From: JBOHER01 sp050701115
Lineage (GTDB): Bacteria; Actinomycetota; Actinomycetes; Mycobacteriales; Pseudonocardiaceae
Assembly (NCBI GenBank): GCA_050701115.1
Contig: JBOHER010000251.1
Coordinates: 1 to 8,060, forward strand
Length of the DNA stretch: 8,060 bases
Direction: 5' to 3'
The first letter of the stretch is position 1; the number at the start of each line of letters is the position of its first letter. The notes beneath the pieces are model-generated. The model made no database searches. It was not told the DNA's origin and was given only the letters and a program-made list of their open reading frames with translations. Both the position numbers and the translations under genes were made by a program. Shown piece by piece: positions 1 through 6,230 of this stretch.

Positions 1-1030
1 TACCGCGACGGCCTCACCCCGACGCTGGCCGACAACAGCGTGCTCGACGGCATCCGCACCGTCTCGTCGCTCATGGCCTCCGACCGGTTCAAGGTCCACC
101 GCTCGTGCAACGGGTGGATCGACGAAGTCGGCGGCTACAGCTGGGACGACGAGGCCGCCCAGCTCCGCGTCGTCTGGGACAAGGACATCAACGACCGCCC
201 GTGGCTGGCCGCAGTCCACCCCGACGCCGCAGTACCGGAGTGGACGTGGGGCAAGCTCGCCGCGGTCACGTTCTGGCGCATCCTCCGCGAGGACGGCGAC
301 GTCATCGTGCGGCACCTCGAACGGCACGAGCCCGGCGTGATCCTGCACGGCGTCTACGAAGGCCGCCGTGACGAGCTCGGCACCCCCGTACCGCTCGCCG
401 AGCACGCCGAAACCGCGGGGATCGCCGAATCCCTCGACGCCGAGACCGGCAACGGCATCACGACCGGCCTGTCCCGGCTGACCGCCGTCCACGTGCCGAA
501 CATGCGCCCGAACCGGTGCTGGCGCAACGTGCCCGCGGCCGCGCCGCTGGGCCGCTCGGACTTCGCCGGCACCGAGCACCTCATGGACGCCCTCGACGAA
601 ACCTGGACGTCCTGGATGCGTGACCTGCGGCTCGCCAAGGCACGGCTCGTCGTGCCCGACGTGTACCTGCAGAACAACGGCCCCGGCCAAGGCGCGACGT
701 TCGACGCTGACCGCGAGGTCTACGAGACGCTCAACATGCTACCCCAGGCCGGCGGCTCGCCGCAGATCCACCAGACCCAGTTCGCGATCCGGGTCGACGA
801 GCACGAACGCACCGCGAAGGCCTTGACGGAGACCATCATCCGCGACGCCGGCTACTCGGCGCAGACGTTCGGGCTGACCGGCGACGTCGCGGTCACCGCC
901 ACCGAGGTCCACGCCCGGGAGCGGAAGTCGATGATCACCCGCGGCAAGAAGACCCGCTACTGGCGCCCGGAGCTGGCCGAGATCACCGAGACCCTGCTCA
1001 TGGTCGACGCGCTGGTGTTCAACACCGGCT
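1..1030 (+). pseudogene. Phage portal protein, actinophage type, cut at both ends
   Basis: Portal proteins form the dodecameric ring at one capsid vertex through which DNA is packaged. The frame is open from the first base of the window, so the true start lies upstream; the GTG at 40 is only internal. The recognisable part is the segment near 885-1000 reading TATEVHARERKSM, then TRGKKTRYWRPELAEI, a signature I know from portal proteins of mycobacteriophages and other actinophages. The region before it, around DVYLQNNGPGQGATFDADRE, also fits that family. Similarity stops near ALVFNTG at about 1030. Beyond that the frame runs open to 1284 only by reading the neighbouring queD sequence out of frame. 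The C-terminal part expected of a full portal protein is therefore missing. Likely a dead prophage piece. The family call is from recall of the motif, not from a search. Confidence 0.75.
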
Positions 1031-1381
1031 TCAGCGCTTCACGAGCTCTGGATGCTGCCCGAGACGCACAAGTGCAGGCGCAATCACGGCCACAACTACA
1101 TGGTCACCGTGACTCTGACGGCCGACGGGCTCAACGGGTACGGCTTCGTCACAGACTTTGGCGACCTCGCTCCGTTCCGCGACTATCTGAAGACGACCTT
1201 CGACCACCGTCGGCTCAACGATCAGCTCGACTTCCACCCGACCAGCGAGCTGCTGGCCGTGCACTTTGGTCGTTGGTTCATTGACAACGTCGAACCGGAC
1301 ATCCACGGCCGTCTCGTGTCAGTCGAAGTCTCCGAAACGTCCTCGTCCTCCGCGCGGTGGAGAAGAGGTCTGTCGCTATGA
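1031..1381 (+). pseudogene. queD: QueD (6-carboxytetrahydropterin synthase) lacking its N-terminal codons
   Basis: QueD converts dihydroneopterin triphosphate to 6-carboxytetrahydropterin, step two of preQ0 synthesis. The frame shows SALHELWMLPETHKC and then HGHNY, which supply the three zinc histidines and the catalytic cysteine. VTDFGDL, FDHRRLNDQLDFHPTSE (catalytic Asp/His area) and the closing SVEVSET follow, with the normal short tail. Only the first roughly 10 residues, ending in the usual Phe before SALH, are missing. They are replaced upstream by portal sequence in another frame, and no start codon precedes the first zinc histidine. The first in-frame ATG, at 1052, lies after that histidine, so any product would lack a metal ligand. 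The stop TGA (1379-1381) overlaps the next ATG, as in an intact queD-queE operon. Family assignment is firm; loss of function is inferred. Confidence 0.85.
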
Positions 1382-1689
1382 CCGTGCCCCCACCCCCGGC
1401 GAACCGCGTCGAAGGCACTGCGATCCTCGCCGAGAAGTTCGAGTCCTTCCAGGGCGAAGGGCCGCTTACCGGCCAACCGACTGCAATTCACGACCGCTCG
1501 ATCAGGACCGACACCGGCTGGAACATCCTGCTCGGACGGGGCCTCGATATCTTCCAGCGCATGGCCAACAGCCCGTTCGATCTAGCAACGAAATACCAGA
1601 AGTACCGCGAAATCAAGGGCTTCGGGATCACGTATCTCCGCGATGCCAACAGCGCGGATCAGGCCACGAAGGCACAACTTGACAGCTAG
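1378..1689 (+). pseudogene. Chimeric frame: QueE N-terminus joined to a MIT_C-like C-terminus
   Basis: The ATG at 1378 overlaps the queD stop (ATGA) and follows a purine-rich ribosome site GGAGAAGAGG (1359-1368). This marks it as the original start of queE; the longer GTG start at 1357 is less likely. Residues 14-36, containing AEKFESFQGEGPLTGQPTA, are the N-terminal signature of QueE, the radical-SAM 7-carboxy-7-deazaguanine synthase. The CxxxCxxC cluster motif that should follow is absent. From about 1486 the protein instead reads HDRSIRTDTGWNILLGRGLD and then FGITYLRD. I recognise this pattern from the C-terminal domain of MITD1-type proteins (MIT_C, a phospholipase-D-like fold), which also occurs in bacterial proteins. 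It ends naturally at TAG 1687. The 103-residue frame is thus two gene ends fused in frame by a deletion. It has neither QueE catalysis nor a whole MIT_C protein. The QueE half is secure; the MIT_C half is moderate. Confidence 0.65.
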
Positions 1690-1704
1690 GGGCGAGTTGC
1701 CCCT
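1688..1704 (+). terminator. Short hairpin over the chimeric gene's stop codon
   Basis: AGGGGC (1688-1693) pairs with GCCCCT (1699-1704) around the five-base loop GAGTT. The stem starts inside the TAG stop codon. There is no T-run after it, so intrinsic termination would be weak. It may simply be a chance hairpin. Confidence 0.25.
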
Positions 1705-1853
1705 GACTTGCGGAGACGCGCAGCACGGACCGTGATCTCTGGCCCGCCGGCCAGAAGCGCGGTGTTCTTATGCATGGTCGTTAGGACCACCGAGTTGGTC
1801 ACTGCACGAACTTAATCCCTCGGAGGCTCGCCCAGTGCCGGGAACGCACGCCG

Positions 1854-1994
1854 CTATGACGGGAGGCGGTAGCCGTCGCGCCGAATCTTGGCATGGGCCG
1901 GCTTCACGCTGACCTCCAGCCCGTTGACCTGCACGTTTGGGTTCGCACAGGGTGTTGCCGGGGGCACCCACTCTGACGTGCGGTTCTGCCTCTC
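1854..1994 (-). pseudogene. C-terminal remnant of an unidentified minus-strand gene
   Basis: Read on the minus strand, codons from 1994 down to 1857 give a 46-residue stretch with protein-like composition. It includes NRTSEWVPPATPCANPNV, then QVNGLEVSVKPAHAKIRRDG, and ends in YRLPS with TAG at 1854-1856. A TGA lies immediately upstream in frame (1995-1997) and there is no usable start. It therefore looks like the tail of a gene whose front is gone. I do not recognise the family. The case rests on composition and a plausible ending only; a chance open stretch is possible at this GC content. Confidence 0.35.
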
Positions 1995-2142
1995 TCAAGA
2001 ATTACAAGGTGATCGTTTGGTTTTGGGAATCAGTGTCTTTACGCGCCGGGCGGTCTTCATTCTCTGTTGATCTACCGGTCTCGTAGACACGGGATCATGG
2101 CCGTCCGGCTCACCCTGACACGCGGAACGGTACGCGCTGGAC

Positions 2143-2173
2143 TAACATCAGAGTTACGTTTATCGTAAGGTTC
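2143..2173 (+). promoter_or_regulatory. abiE promoter with an AbiEi-type operator palindrome
   Basis: TTACG (2154-2158) and CGTAA (2164-2168) form a perfect inverted repeat around TTTAT, 5 bases before the abiEi start. TAACAT (2143-2148) is a possible -10 box just upstream, which would put transcription start inside or beside the palindrome. AbiEi antitoxins are known to bind inverted repeats in their own promoter and repress it. The site fits that role by position and symmetry; no -35 box is clear. The AAGG at 2167-2170 is only three bases from the ATG, so ribosome binding would be weak. Confidence 0.5.
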
Positions 2174-2764
2174 ATGTCATCACGAGCGCTCAAGCTCATC
2201 ATTGAACTCGCTGAGGGCCAAGGCGGGTACTTCACGACGCCCCAAGCCTCGGACTCCGGCTTGTCAGCCCGCGTCCTCAGCTACCACACGACCAACGGGG
2301 ACCTCGAGCGCGTGGCGCACGGCGTCTACCGCTGGGTGCACTTCCCCGAACACCGGTTCGGGGACGTCATCGCTGCCACCGTGTGGGCCGGCGCGGACGC
2401 CGCCGCCAGCCACGAAACGGCCCTTTCCGTGTACGGATTGGCCGCGGCGATGCCCCCCGTGATCCATGTGACGACGCCGCACCGCTTCCGTGGGCAACGA
2501 CGAGGTGTCGTGATCCACCAGGCTTCACTTTCCCGCGCCGAGGTCCGGCGGTACGACGCGGTTCCCGTCACGACCCCGGTGCGGACGCTGCTCGACGTTG
2601 CCCGAAGCGGTGACCCGTCCCTCGCCCGCCAGGCCACGGCGGATGCACTCGAGCAGGGGTTGATCAGACCGCGCCGCTTGGCTAGCGCCGTTGACACGGA
2701 CCCGGAGGCGGAGCGCTTGCGCGAGGTTCTTGGCCACAGCCTCCCCGAGGTCGCGCGGCCATGA
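2174..2764 (+). CDS. abiEi: AbiEi-family antitoxin of a type IV toxin-antitoxin system
   Basis: A 196-residue protein of the AbiEi family, the cytoplasmic antitoxin and autorepressor of AbiE. In AbiE systems the antitoxin counters the toxin without forming a stable complex with it (type IV). Residues about 1-57 look like the winged-helix DNA-binding part, ending in the family hallmark ERVAHGVYRW. Residues about 60-150 carry the conserved middle: HRFGDVIAATVWAG, SHETALSVYGL, VIHVTTPHRFRG, and VPVTTPVRTLLDVARSGDP. The last 45 residues, including LARQATADALEQGLI, are helical. The ATG at 2174 directly follows the inverted repeat. The stop overlaps the toxin start as ATGA (2761-2764), so the two were translationally coupled. 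The frame is uninterrupted and of usual length, so the antitoxin may still be made although its toxin is broken. The alternative description, a general type IV antitoxin domain protein, amounts to the same family. Confidence 0.88.
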   Translation: MSSRALKLIIELAEGQGGYFTTPQASDSGLSARVLSYHTTNGDLERVAHGVYRWVHFPEHRFGDVIAATVWAGADAAASHETALSVYGLAAAMPPVIHVTTPHRFRGQRRGVVIHQASLSRAEVRRYDAVPVTTPVRTLLDVARSGDPSLARQATADALEQGLIRPRRLASAVDTDPEAERLREVLGHSLPEVARP

Positions 2765-3656
2765 GGCACTACAACGACGCGACCGCCCTGCGACGCGCCC
2801 TCGAGCAGCGGCTGAAGAAAAGGAGTTCGCAAAGCGGTCTGCCGCTAGACCGGCTGCGCAAAGAAGCAGCCCTCCATCGCCTTCTTGCCCGGATCACCGT
2901 CACCGCGCCACCCGATAGCTGGGCGTTGAAGGGAGGCCTGGCGATGCTCGCACGCATCGGTGAACGAGCGCGAGCGACCGCCGACGCCGATGCCACCTGG
3001 CGCACCACCACTTCCGTTCTGCAGGACATGCTCGAAGACGCGGCCGAGCTCGACCTCGGCGACTACTTCGAGTACCTCATCGGACGACCACAGCCCATCC
3101 AAGCCGAAGGACCCGAGGGAGACTGCGGTTCCCGGTCAGATGTCTGCTCGCAAACCGCCCGTTCGAGACGCTGCGCCTAGACATCAACCTCGTACCCTGG
3201 GATCCCCGACCGTTGGACCGCGTCCAACTGCGCAACCTCTTCGACTTCACCGATCTGTCACCGGTGGTCGTCCCCGCGGTCCGTCCCGAACAGCAGCTCG
3301 CCGAAAAGCTTCACGCTTACACGCGCGATTACGGCGACCGCGACAACAGCCGGGCTAAAGATCTGTATGACCTGCTGGCTATCGCCCAGCATCTGACGCT
3401 CCCACCCCTCGGTCAGCTACAAGAAGCCTGCCGGGTCACCTTCGCTCTCCGCGCAACCGCATGGCCTCCGGTTCTCGCACCCCCGCCCGGTCACTGGTCG
3501 TCCGCATGGCAGGGGTTCGTCCGCGACTACGGGATCGCGTTCAGTTCGCTTGACGACGCATACGCCGCACTGGGCAGCTTCTGGACGCCCATCCTCGCGG
3601 CTACATCGGAAGACCACTCCAATCCAAACTGGGACGCCGACACCTGGTCCTGGTAG
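2761..3656 (+). pseudogene. abiEii: AbiEii-family nucleotidyltransferase toxin, broken by one frameshift
   Basis: AbiEii toxins (DUF1814, DNA polymerase beta-like nucleotidyltransferases) inhibit growth, and studied relatives modify tRNA 3' ends. The first frame, from ATG 2761, gives ALKGGLAMLARIG and RARATADADATW. These contain the KGG turn and the Asp-x-Asp pair (D75, D77) of the active site. It continues to GDYFEYLIGRPQPIQAEGPE near 3117. Homology then switches to another frame: LRFPVRCLLANRPFETLRLD (third carboxylate), INLVPWDPRPLD, EQQLAEKLHAYTRD, and SRAKDLYDLLAIA. This runs to TAG at 3654. Removing one base near 3121-3122 explains the switch; restoring it would give about 298 residues. 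In the sequence as given, the first frame ends at TAG 3178-3180 after 139 residues, keeping part of the active site but losing the rest. A sequencing error is the main alternative, since every other motif is well kept. Confidence 0.85.
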
Positions 3657-3821
3657 ACGCCTCGATAAACAGATCCGCGGGCGCGCGCTCCGGTATCAGC
3701 TCAATTTCATCTCGTACGCGATGTCCATGGCGCAGTACCCCCGTACGGCGACGTTTGCCGGCTATCGACGAATGGCTGCGCGATGCGATCAAGCTGACCT
3801 GTCCCGGGCTGCGCGTCCTCA

Positions 3822-3844
3822 GCTAGCCGGGCATTCCGCACATG
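3822..3844 (+). repeat. Left terminal inverted repeat of the IS
   Basis: GCTAGCCGGGCATTCCGCAC followed by ATG. It is an exact inverted match to 6001-6023. The CTAG at 3823-3826 may be the target duplication rather than element sequence. Confidence 0.92.
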
Positions 3845-3891
3845 GATGTCGGTGGGCTGCCTGGGCGTGAGCTGGGACCGTCGGCTGGTCG

Positions 3892-4233
3892 TCAGGAGCG
3901 CGGAGGGTCCTCGGCTTCGTCGAAGGCCTGCAGGGACAGGGTCTGAAGTTCGGTGACGAGTTCGTGGAGTCGGCGGGTGTTGTCGAACCACTGCTGGTAG
4001 CGCTGCTGTTGCGCGGCGGTGATCTTTCGGGTGACGGTCTTGCCGGCGACCGCTCGGGTCCAGCTGAGGTAGGGGCCGTGGAGTTCGGGTGGGTCGCCCT
4101 GGCAGCGACAGCCGGTCTTGCCGCACCTGGTGCTGCGCCAGACCAGACTTCCCGGTAGCGCGAAGCCGATCTCGCCGAGTTCGCGGGCCAGCCGCGCCTG
4201 GGCTCGTCGTTGCCGCCGGCCGGGTTCAGTCAC
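3892..4233 (-). CDS. DUF6788 family protein, IS-borne
   Basis: A 113-residue protein read divergently from the transposase, inside the element. An Arg-rich helical start (GRRQRRAQARLARELGEIGF) leads into LPGSLVWRSTRCGKTGCRC with C37, C42 and C44, then QGDPPELHGPYLSWTRAVAG and KTVTRKITAAQQQRYQQW, with a helical tail. This CGKxGCxC...HGPY pattern is what I know as DUF6788, often found next to DDE transposases in actinobacteria. Its function is not known. The three cysteines plus the nearby histidine suggest a small metal-binding site, which is inference. The GTG at 4231-4233 is preferred because GAGGTGAGG precedes it and the sequence then starts as relatives do. In-frame ATGs at 4269, 4272 and 4299 would lie inside or at the edge of the promoter palindrome. 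It is probably an accessory or regulatory factor for transposition. Confidence 0.75.
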   Translation of the reverse strand: MTEPGRRQRRAQARLARELGEIGFALPGSLVWRSTRCGKTGCRCQGDPPELHGPYLSWTRAVAGKTVTRKITAAQQQRYQQWFDNTRRLHELVTELQTLSLQAFDEAEDPPRS

Positions 4234-4270
4234 TGCCTCACCTCGCTGTCTGCGCGTGTCGCTCACCATC

Positions 4271-4308
4271 ATCCTATCCTTGAAGCATATACGCTTCAAG
4301 GATAGGTG
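4271..4308. promoter_or_regulatory. Palindromic divergent promoter of the IS
   Basis: CCTATCCTTGAAGC (4273-4286) and GCTTCAAGGATAGG (4293-4306) are perfect 14-bp inverted arms around ATATAC. With one bulged T, pairing continues outward through CATCA/TGATG. The symmetry creates overlapping opposite promoters. On the minus strand TTGAAG is followed after 17 bp by TAGGAT, reading toward DUF6788. On the plus strand TTGAAG (4280-4285) is followed after 17 bp by TAGGTG, reading toward the transposase. The minus -10 is the better match (TAnnnT). The palindrome could also be an operator for one of the two IS proteins, or form a hairpin. Confidence 0.6.
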
Positions 4309-4338
4309 ATGGGGTGGTGCCGGGCGGAGGAGGACCGC

Positions 4339-5964
4339 ATGTCACGAGCTCGGATCGGTTATGGACCAGCGGTAGCGGACAAGACGCTCGGGGCGCTGCC
4401 GGTGGTCGCGGAGTTCGCCCGCCGACTGGACCTGGCGGGGATCGTGGACCGGGCCTGCCCGGTCCGGGACCTGGCGCTGCTCACCCACGGGCAGGTGATC
4501 GAGGCGCTGGTGACGAACCGGCTGACCTCACCGGCGCCGCTGGTGCACGTCGAGCAGTGGGCCCGCGAGTGGGCCGTGGAGGAGATCTTCGGGATCGACC
4601 CGGCCGCGCTCAACGACGACCGGATCGGCCGGGCGCTGGACGCGATCGCCCCGCAGTTGACGGGCATCGTCGGGTCGGTCGGGGTGGCCGCGATCGGCAC
4701 GTTCGGCCTGGACGTGGCCAGGCTGCACTGGGACATGACCTCGATCAGCCTGTTCGGTGCCTACCCAGACCCGCAGGCGGGCTTCGCTGCGCCCCGGTTC
4801 GGGCACCCGAAGGACCGGCGAACCGACCTCAAGCAGATCCAGGCAGGGCTTGCCGTCACCGGTGACGGTGGGGTGCCGGTGTTCCACCGGGCCTATCACG
4901 GTGGCGCCGGGGAGATCGCCCAGGTCACCGGGGCGATGGAAGCGCTTCGCAAGCTCGCCGGGCCCCGCACGTTCCTCATGGTCGGGGACTCCAAACTGAT
5001 CTCCTACGACAACGTGCGCGCCCTGATCGAGGCTGGCGTGGAGTTCATCGCCCCCGCGTCCAAGACCTACGTGAAGGCCACCACGCTGGCCGAGCAGCAC
5101 CTGCTGGCTGCCACCGACGCGGTCGAGGTGGACTACATCGCCGAACGAGACCTCGGCAAGCCAGCCGAGCTCCGCGGTCGCTGGCGGGTCCGGGAAGACA
5201 CCATGACGCTGCCCGCCCCCAAGGGCAGCAAAGGACCGGTCCTGGCGGTGCGCCGGGTCTTCGTCTGGTCCTCCCGCCGCGCCAGCGCCGCCCAGGTCGC
5301 CCGCAGCAAGAAGCTCGACAGGGCCCGCGATGACCTCCAACGACTCCAACGCGGGCTCGGTAGCCGGCACTACCCCGACGCCAAGGCCGTCCAGCAGCGC
5401 ATCAGCGCCATCGCCAGCGGGCGCCGCGTGAGCAACTACCTGCGCAGCACCATCGGGACCGACCCGGTGACCGGCAAACCCACTCTGGCCTGGCACTACG
5501 ACGACACCGCACTCGCCGCTGAGGCCGCCACCGACGGCTGGTACGCGCTGCTGACCAACCTCCACCCCGATCTTGCCGACGCCAGCGCAGTCCTGCGTCA
5601 CTACAAAGGCCAAGAAGTCTCCGAACGCCGCTACAGCAACATCAAAGGACCCCTCGCGGTCGCCCCGATGTTCCTGAAGAACAACCGGCGCATCGAAGCC
5701 CTGATCACCGTGATCTGCCTGGCGCTGCTCATCTTCAGCCTCGTCGAACGCGCCGCCCGACTCGCGATCAAGCCCGCGCTCGTCCTCGCCGGGCTCTACG
5801 CCGGACGGCCAGCCAAACCCACCGGCCGGCTCATCTTCACCGCCCTCTCCCGGCTCCGACTGATCCCCGCCACCACCGACACCCCAGCCGTGATCCCAGA
5901 GCCACCACCACTACAGGCCAGCATCCTGGACCTGCTCGACGTCGACCCCACCCGACCACGGTGA
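4339..5964 (+). CDS. IS1634-type (IS4 superfamily) DDE transposase
   Basis: A 541-residue cut-and-paste transposase. The ATG at 4339 is chosen because GGAGGAGG (4326-4333) precedes it; an upstream ATG at 4306 lies in the palindrome. Residues about 9-110 match the N-terminal DUF4277-like region (KTLGALPVVAEFARRL, LNDDRIGRALDAIAP). The catalytic core follows: D132 in LHWDMTSISLFG, D217 in FLMVGDSKLISYDN, and E429 in YKGQEVSERRYSNIKGPL. K436 lies seven residues after the Glu, as in the Y-R-E-K signature of the IS4 superfamily, although Gln replaces the usual Arg. Residues about 315-370 are a basic helical insertion before E429. A hydrophobic helix, LITVICLALLIFSLVERAA (455-473), closes the fold and is not a membrane anchor. 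Length is normal and the frame intact, so the enzyme is probably functional on the terminal repeats described here. Confidence 0.92.
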   Translation: MSRARIGYGPAVADKTLGALPVVAEFARRLDLAGIVDRACPVRDLALLTHGQVIEALVTNRLTSPAPLVHVEQWAREWAVEEIFGIDPAALNDDRIGRALDAIAPQLTGIVGSVGVAAIGTFGLDVARLHWDMTSISLFGAYPDPQAGFAAPRFGHPKDRRTDLKQIQAGLAVTGDGGVPVFHRAYHGGAGEIAQVTGAMEALRKLAGPRTFLMVGDSKLISYDNVRALIEAGVEFIAPASKTYVKATTLAEQHLLAATDAVEVDYIAERDLGKPAELRGRWRVREDTMTLPAPKGSKGPVLAVRRVFVWSSRRASAAQVARSKKLDRARDDLQRLQRGLGSRHYPDAKAVQQRISAIASGRRVSNYLRSTIGTDPVTGKPTLAWHYDDTALAAEAATDGWYALLTNLHPDLADASAVLRHYKGQEVSERRYSNIKGPLAVAPMFLKNNRRIEALITVICLALLIFSLVERAARLAIKPALVLAGLYAGRPAKPTGRLIFTALSRLRLIPATTDTPAVIPEPPPLQASILDLLDVDPTRPR

Positions 5965-6000
5965 ACGCACAGCCACACCCCTGGGAACCCCACGCGCACG

Positions 6001-6023
6001 CATGTGCGGAATGCCCGGCTAGC
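6001..6023 (-). repeat. Right terminal inverted repeat of the IS
   Basis: Reads CATGTGCGGAATGCCCGGCT then AGC on the plus strand, the perfect reverse complement of the left end. It lies 36 bases after the transposase stop. CTAG at 6019-6022 is the possible second copy of the target duplication. Confidence 0.92.
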
Positions 6024-6230
6024 AAGCGCGGCGGATGCCTCCTGATCGCCGTAGAGCACGGGCAGGATGAAGCGAGTAATGACCGGCTCCAGGCCGGGGA
6101 GTTCGTCGAGGCGCCCCCTTCGATCACCCAACGTGCATGCCAAGGGTAAGACCCTGAAACGACGACGTCCTTGATCGAGCCAACCCTTTGTCGCTAGTGA
6201 CAAAAGGGTCGCTAGTGGTTGCGGGGTCAC
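6024..6230 (-). pseudogene. Small minus-strand frame of unknown function, cut by the IS at its last codon
   Basis: Reading minus from ATG 6230 gives about 69 codons before the element, ending RRGRLDELPGLEPVI, then TRFILPVLYGDQEASAALA. In the present sequence the frame runs on into IS sequence. If the IS and one CTAG are removed, the next codons are AGC TGA from the left flank, so the protein would end ...AALAS. The C-terminal half is more protein-like than the N-terminal half. The latter reads through an operator-like repeat, so the real start may be internal. I do not recognise the family. It could be the tail of a longer lost gene or a chance frame. Confidence 0.35.
6184..6217. promoter_or_regulatory. 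Operator-like palindrome plus repeated half
   Basis: TTTGTCGCTAGTGACAAA (6187-6204) is palindromic except for one symmetric pair, of the form TTTGTC-R-CTAG-Y-GACAAA. Flanking CCC and GGG extend it with one extra A. GTCGCTAGTG at 6190-6199 occurs again at 6208-6217, an 18-bp repeat distance. This is the architecture of a dimeric repressor site with a second half or weaker site beside it. The regulator is unknown and no autoregulated gene is obvious next to it. Confidence 0.45.

Larger units (their letters stand above)
3822..6023. mobile_element. Complete IS1634-type insertion sequence with DUF6788 accessory gene
   Basis: The left end 3822-3844 and the reverse complement of the right end 6001-6023 are identical over 23 bases (GCTAGCCGGGCATTCCGCAC then ATG). 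The first CTAG of this match is palindromic. A natural reading is therefore a 2192-bp element at 3827-6018 with 18-bp inverted repeats starting CCGGGCATTCC, flanked by a 4-bp target duplication CTAG (3823-3826 and 6019-6022). Inside are a minus-strand DUF6788 gene, a shared palindromic promoter region, and a plus-strand 541-residue transposase. No frame is damaged and the ends are perfect, so the element looks recent and probably active. Short non-coding margins of about 50 bases lie at each end. It sits between the broken abiEii gene and a small minus-strand frame. Confidence 0.9.

Noticed and set aside
1031..1284. Continuation of the portal frame past 1030 as its C-terminus
   Set aside because: These codons are queD read out of frame; the QueD motifs in the neighbouring frame explain the sequence, while the portal-frame translation is low-complexity Arg/Ala/Gln.
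2050..2100. Inverted TGATC...GATCA around a CTAC...GTAG core upstream of abiE
   Set aside because: The arms are four to five bases with wide spacing, which is expected by chance.
2113..2148. A -35/-10 pair CTGACA and TAACAT for abiE
   Set aside because: The spacing is 22 bp, too long for a normal promoter; only the -10 and the operator were kept.
3657..3821. Minus-strand frame containing RVRDEIELIPERAPADLFIE between abiEii and the IS
   Set aside because: It has no ribosome site or known motif, and it competes with other open frames in the same stretch; too short to support as a gene remnant.
4528..5613. Long minus-strand open frame (361 codons) opposite the transposase
   Set aside because: It is a GC-driven mirror of a real gene, rich in Gly/Val/Asp with no motif, and lies wholly within the well-supported transposase.
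5961..6149. Plus-strand frame from inside the IS end into the right flank
   Set aside because: It starts within the non-coding IS end and crosses the inverted repeat; no ribosome site or family features.
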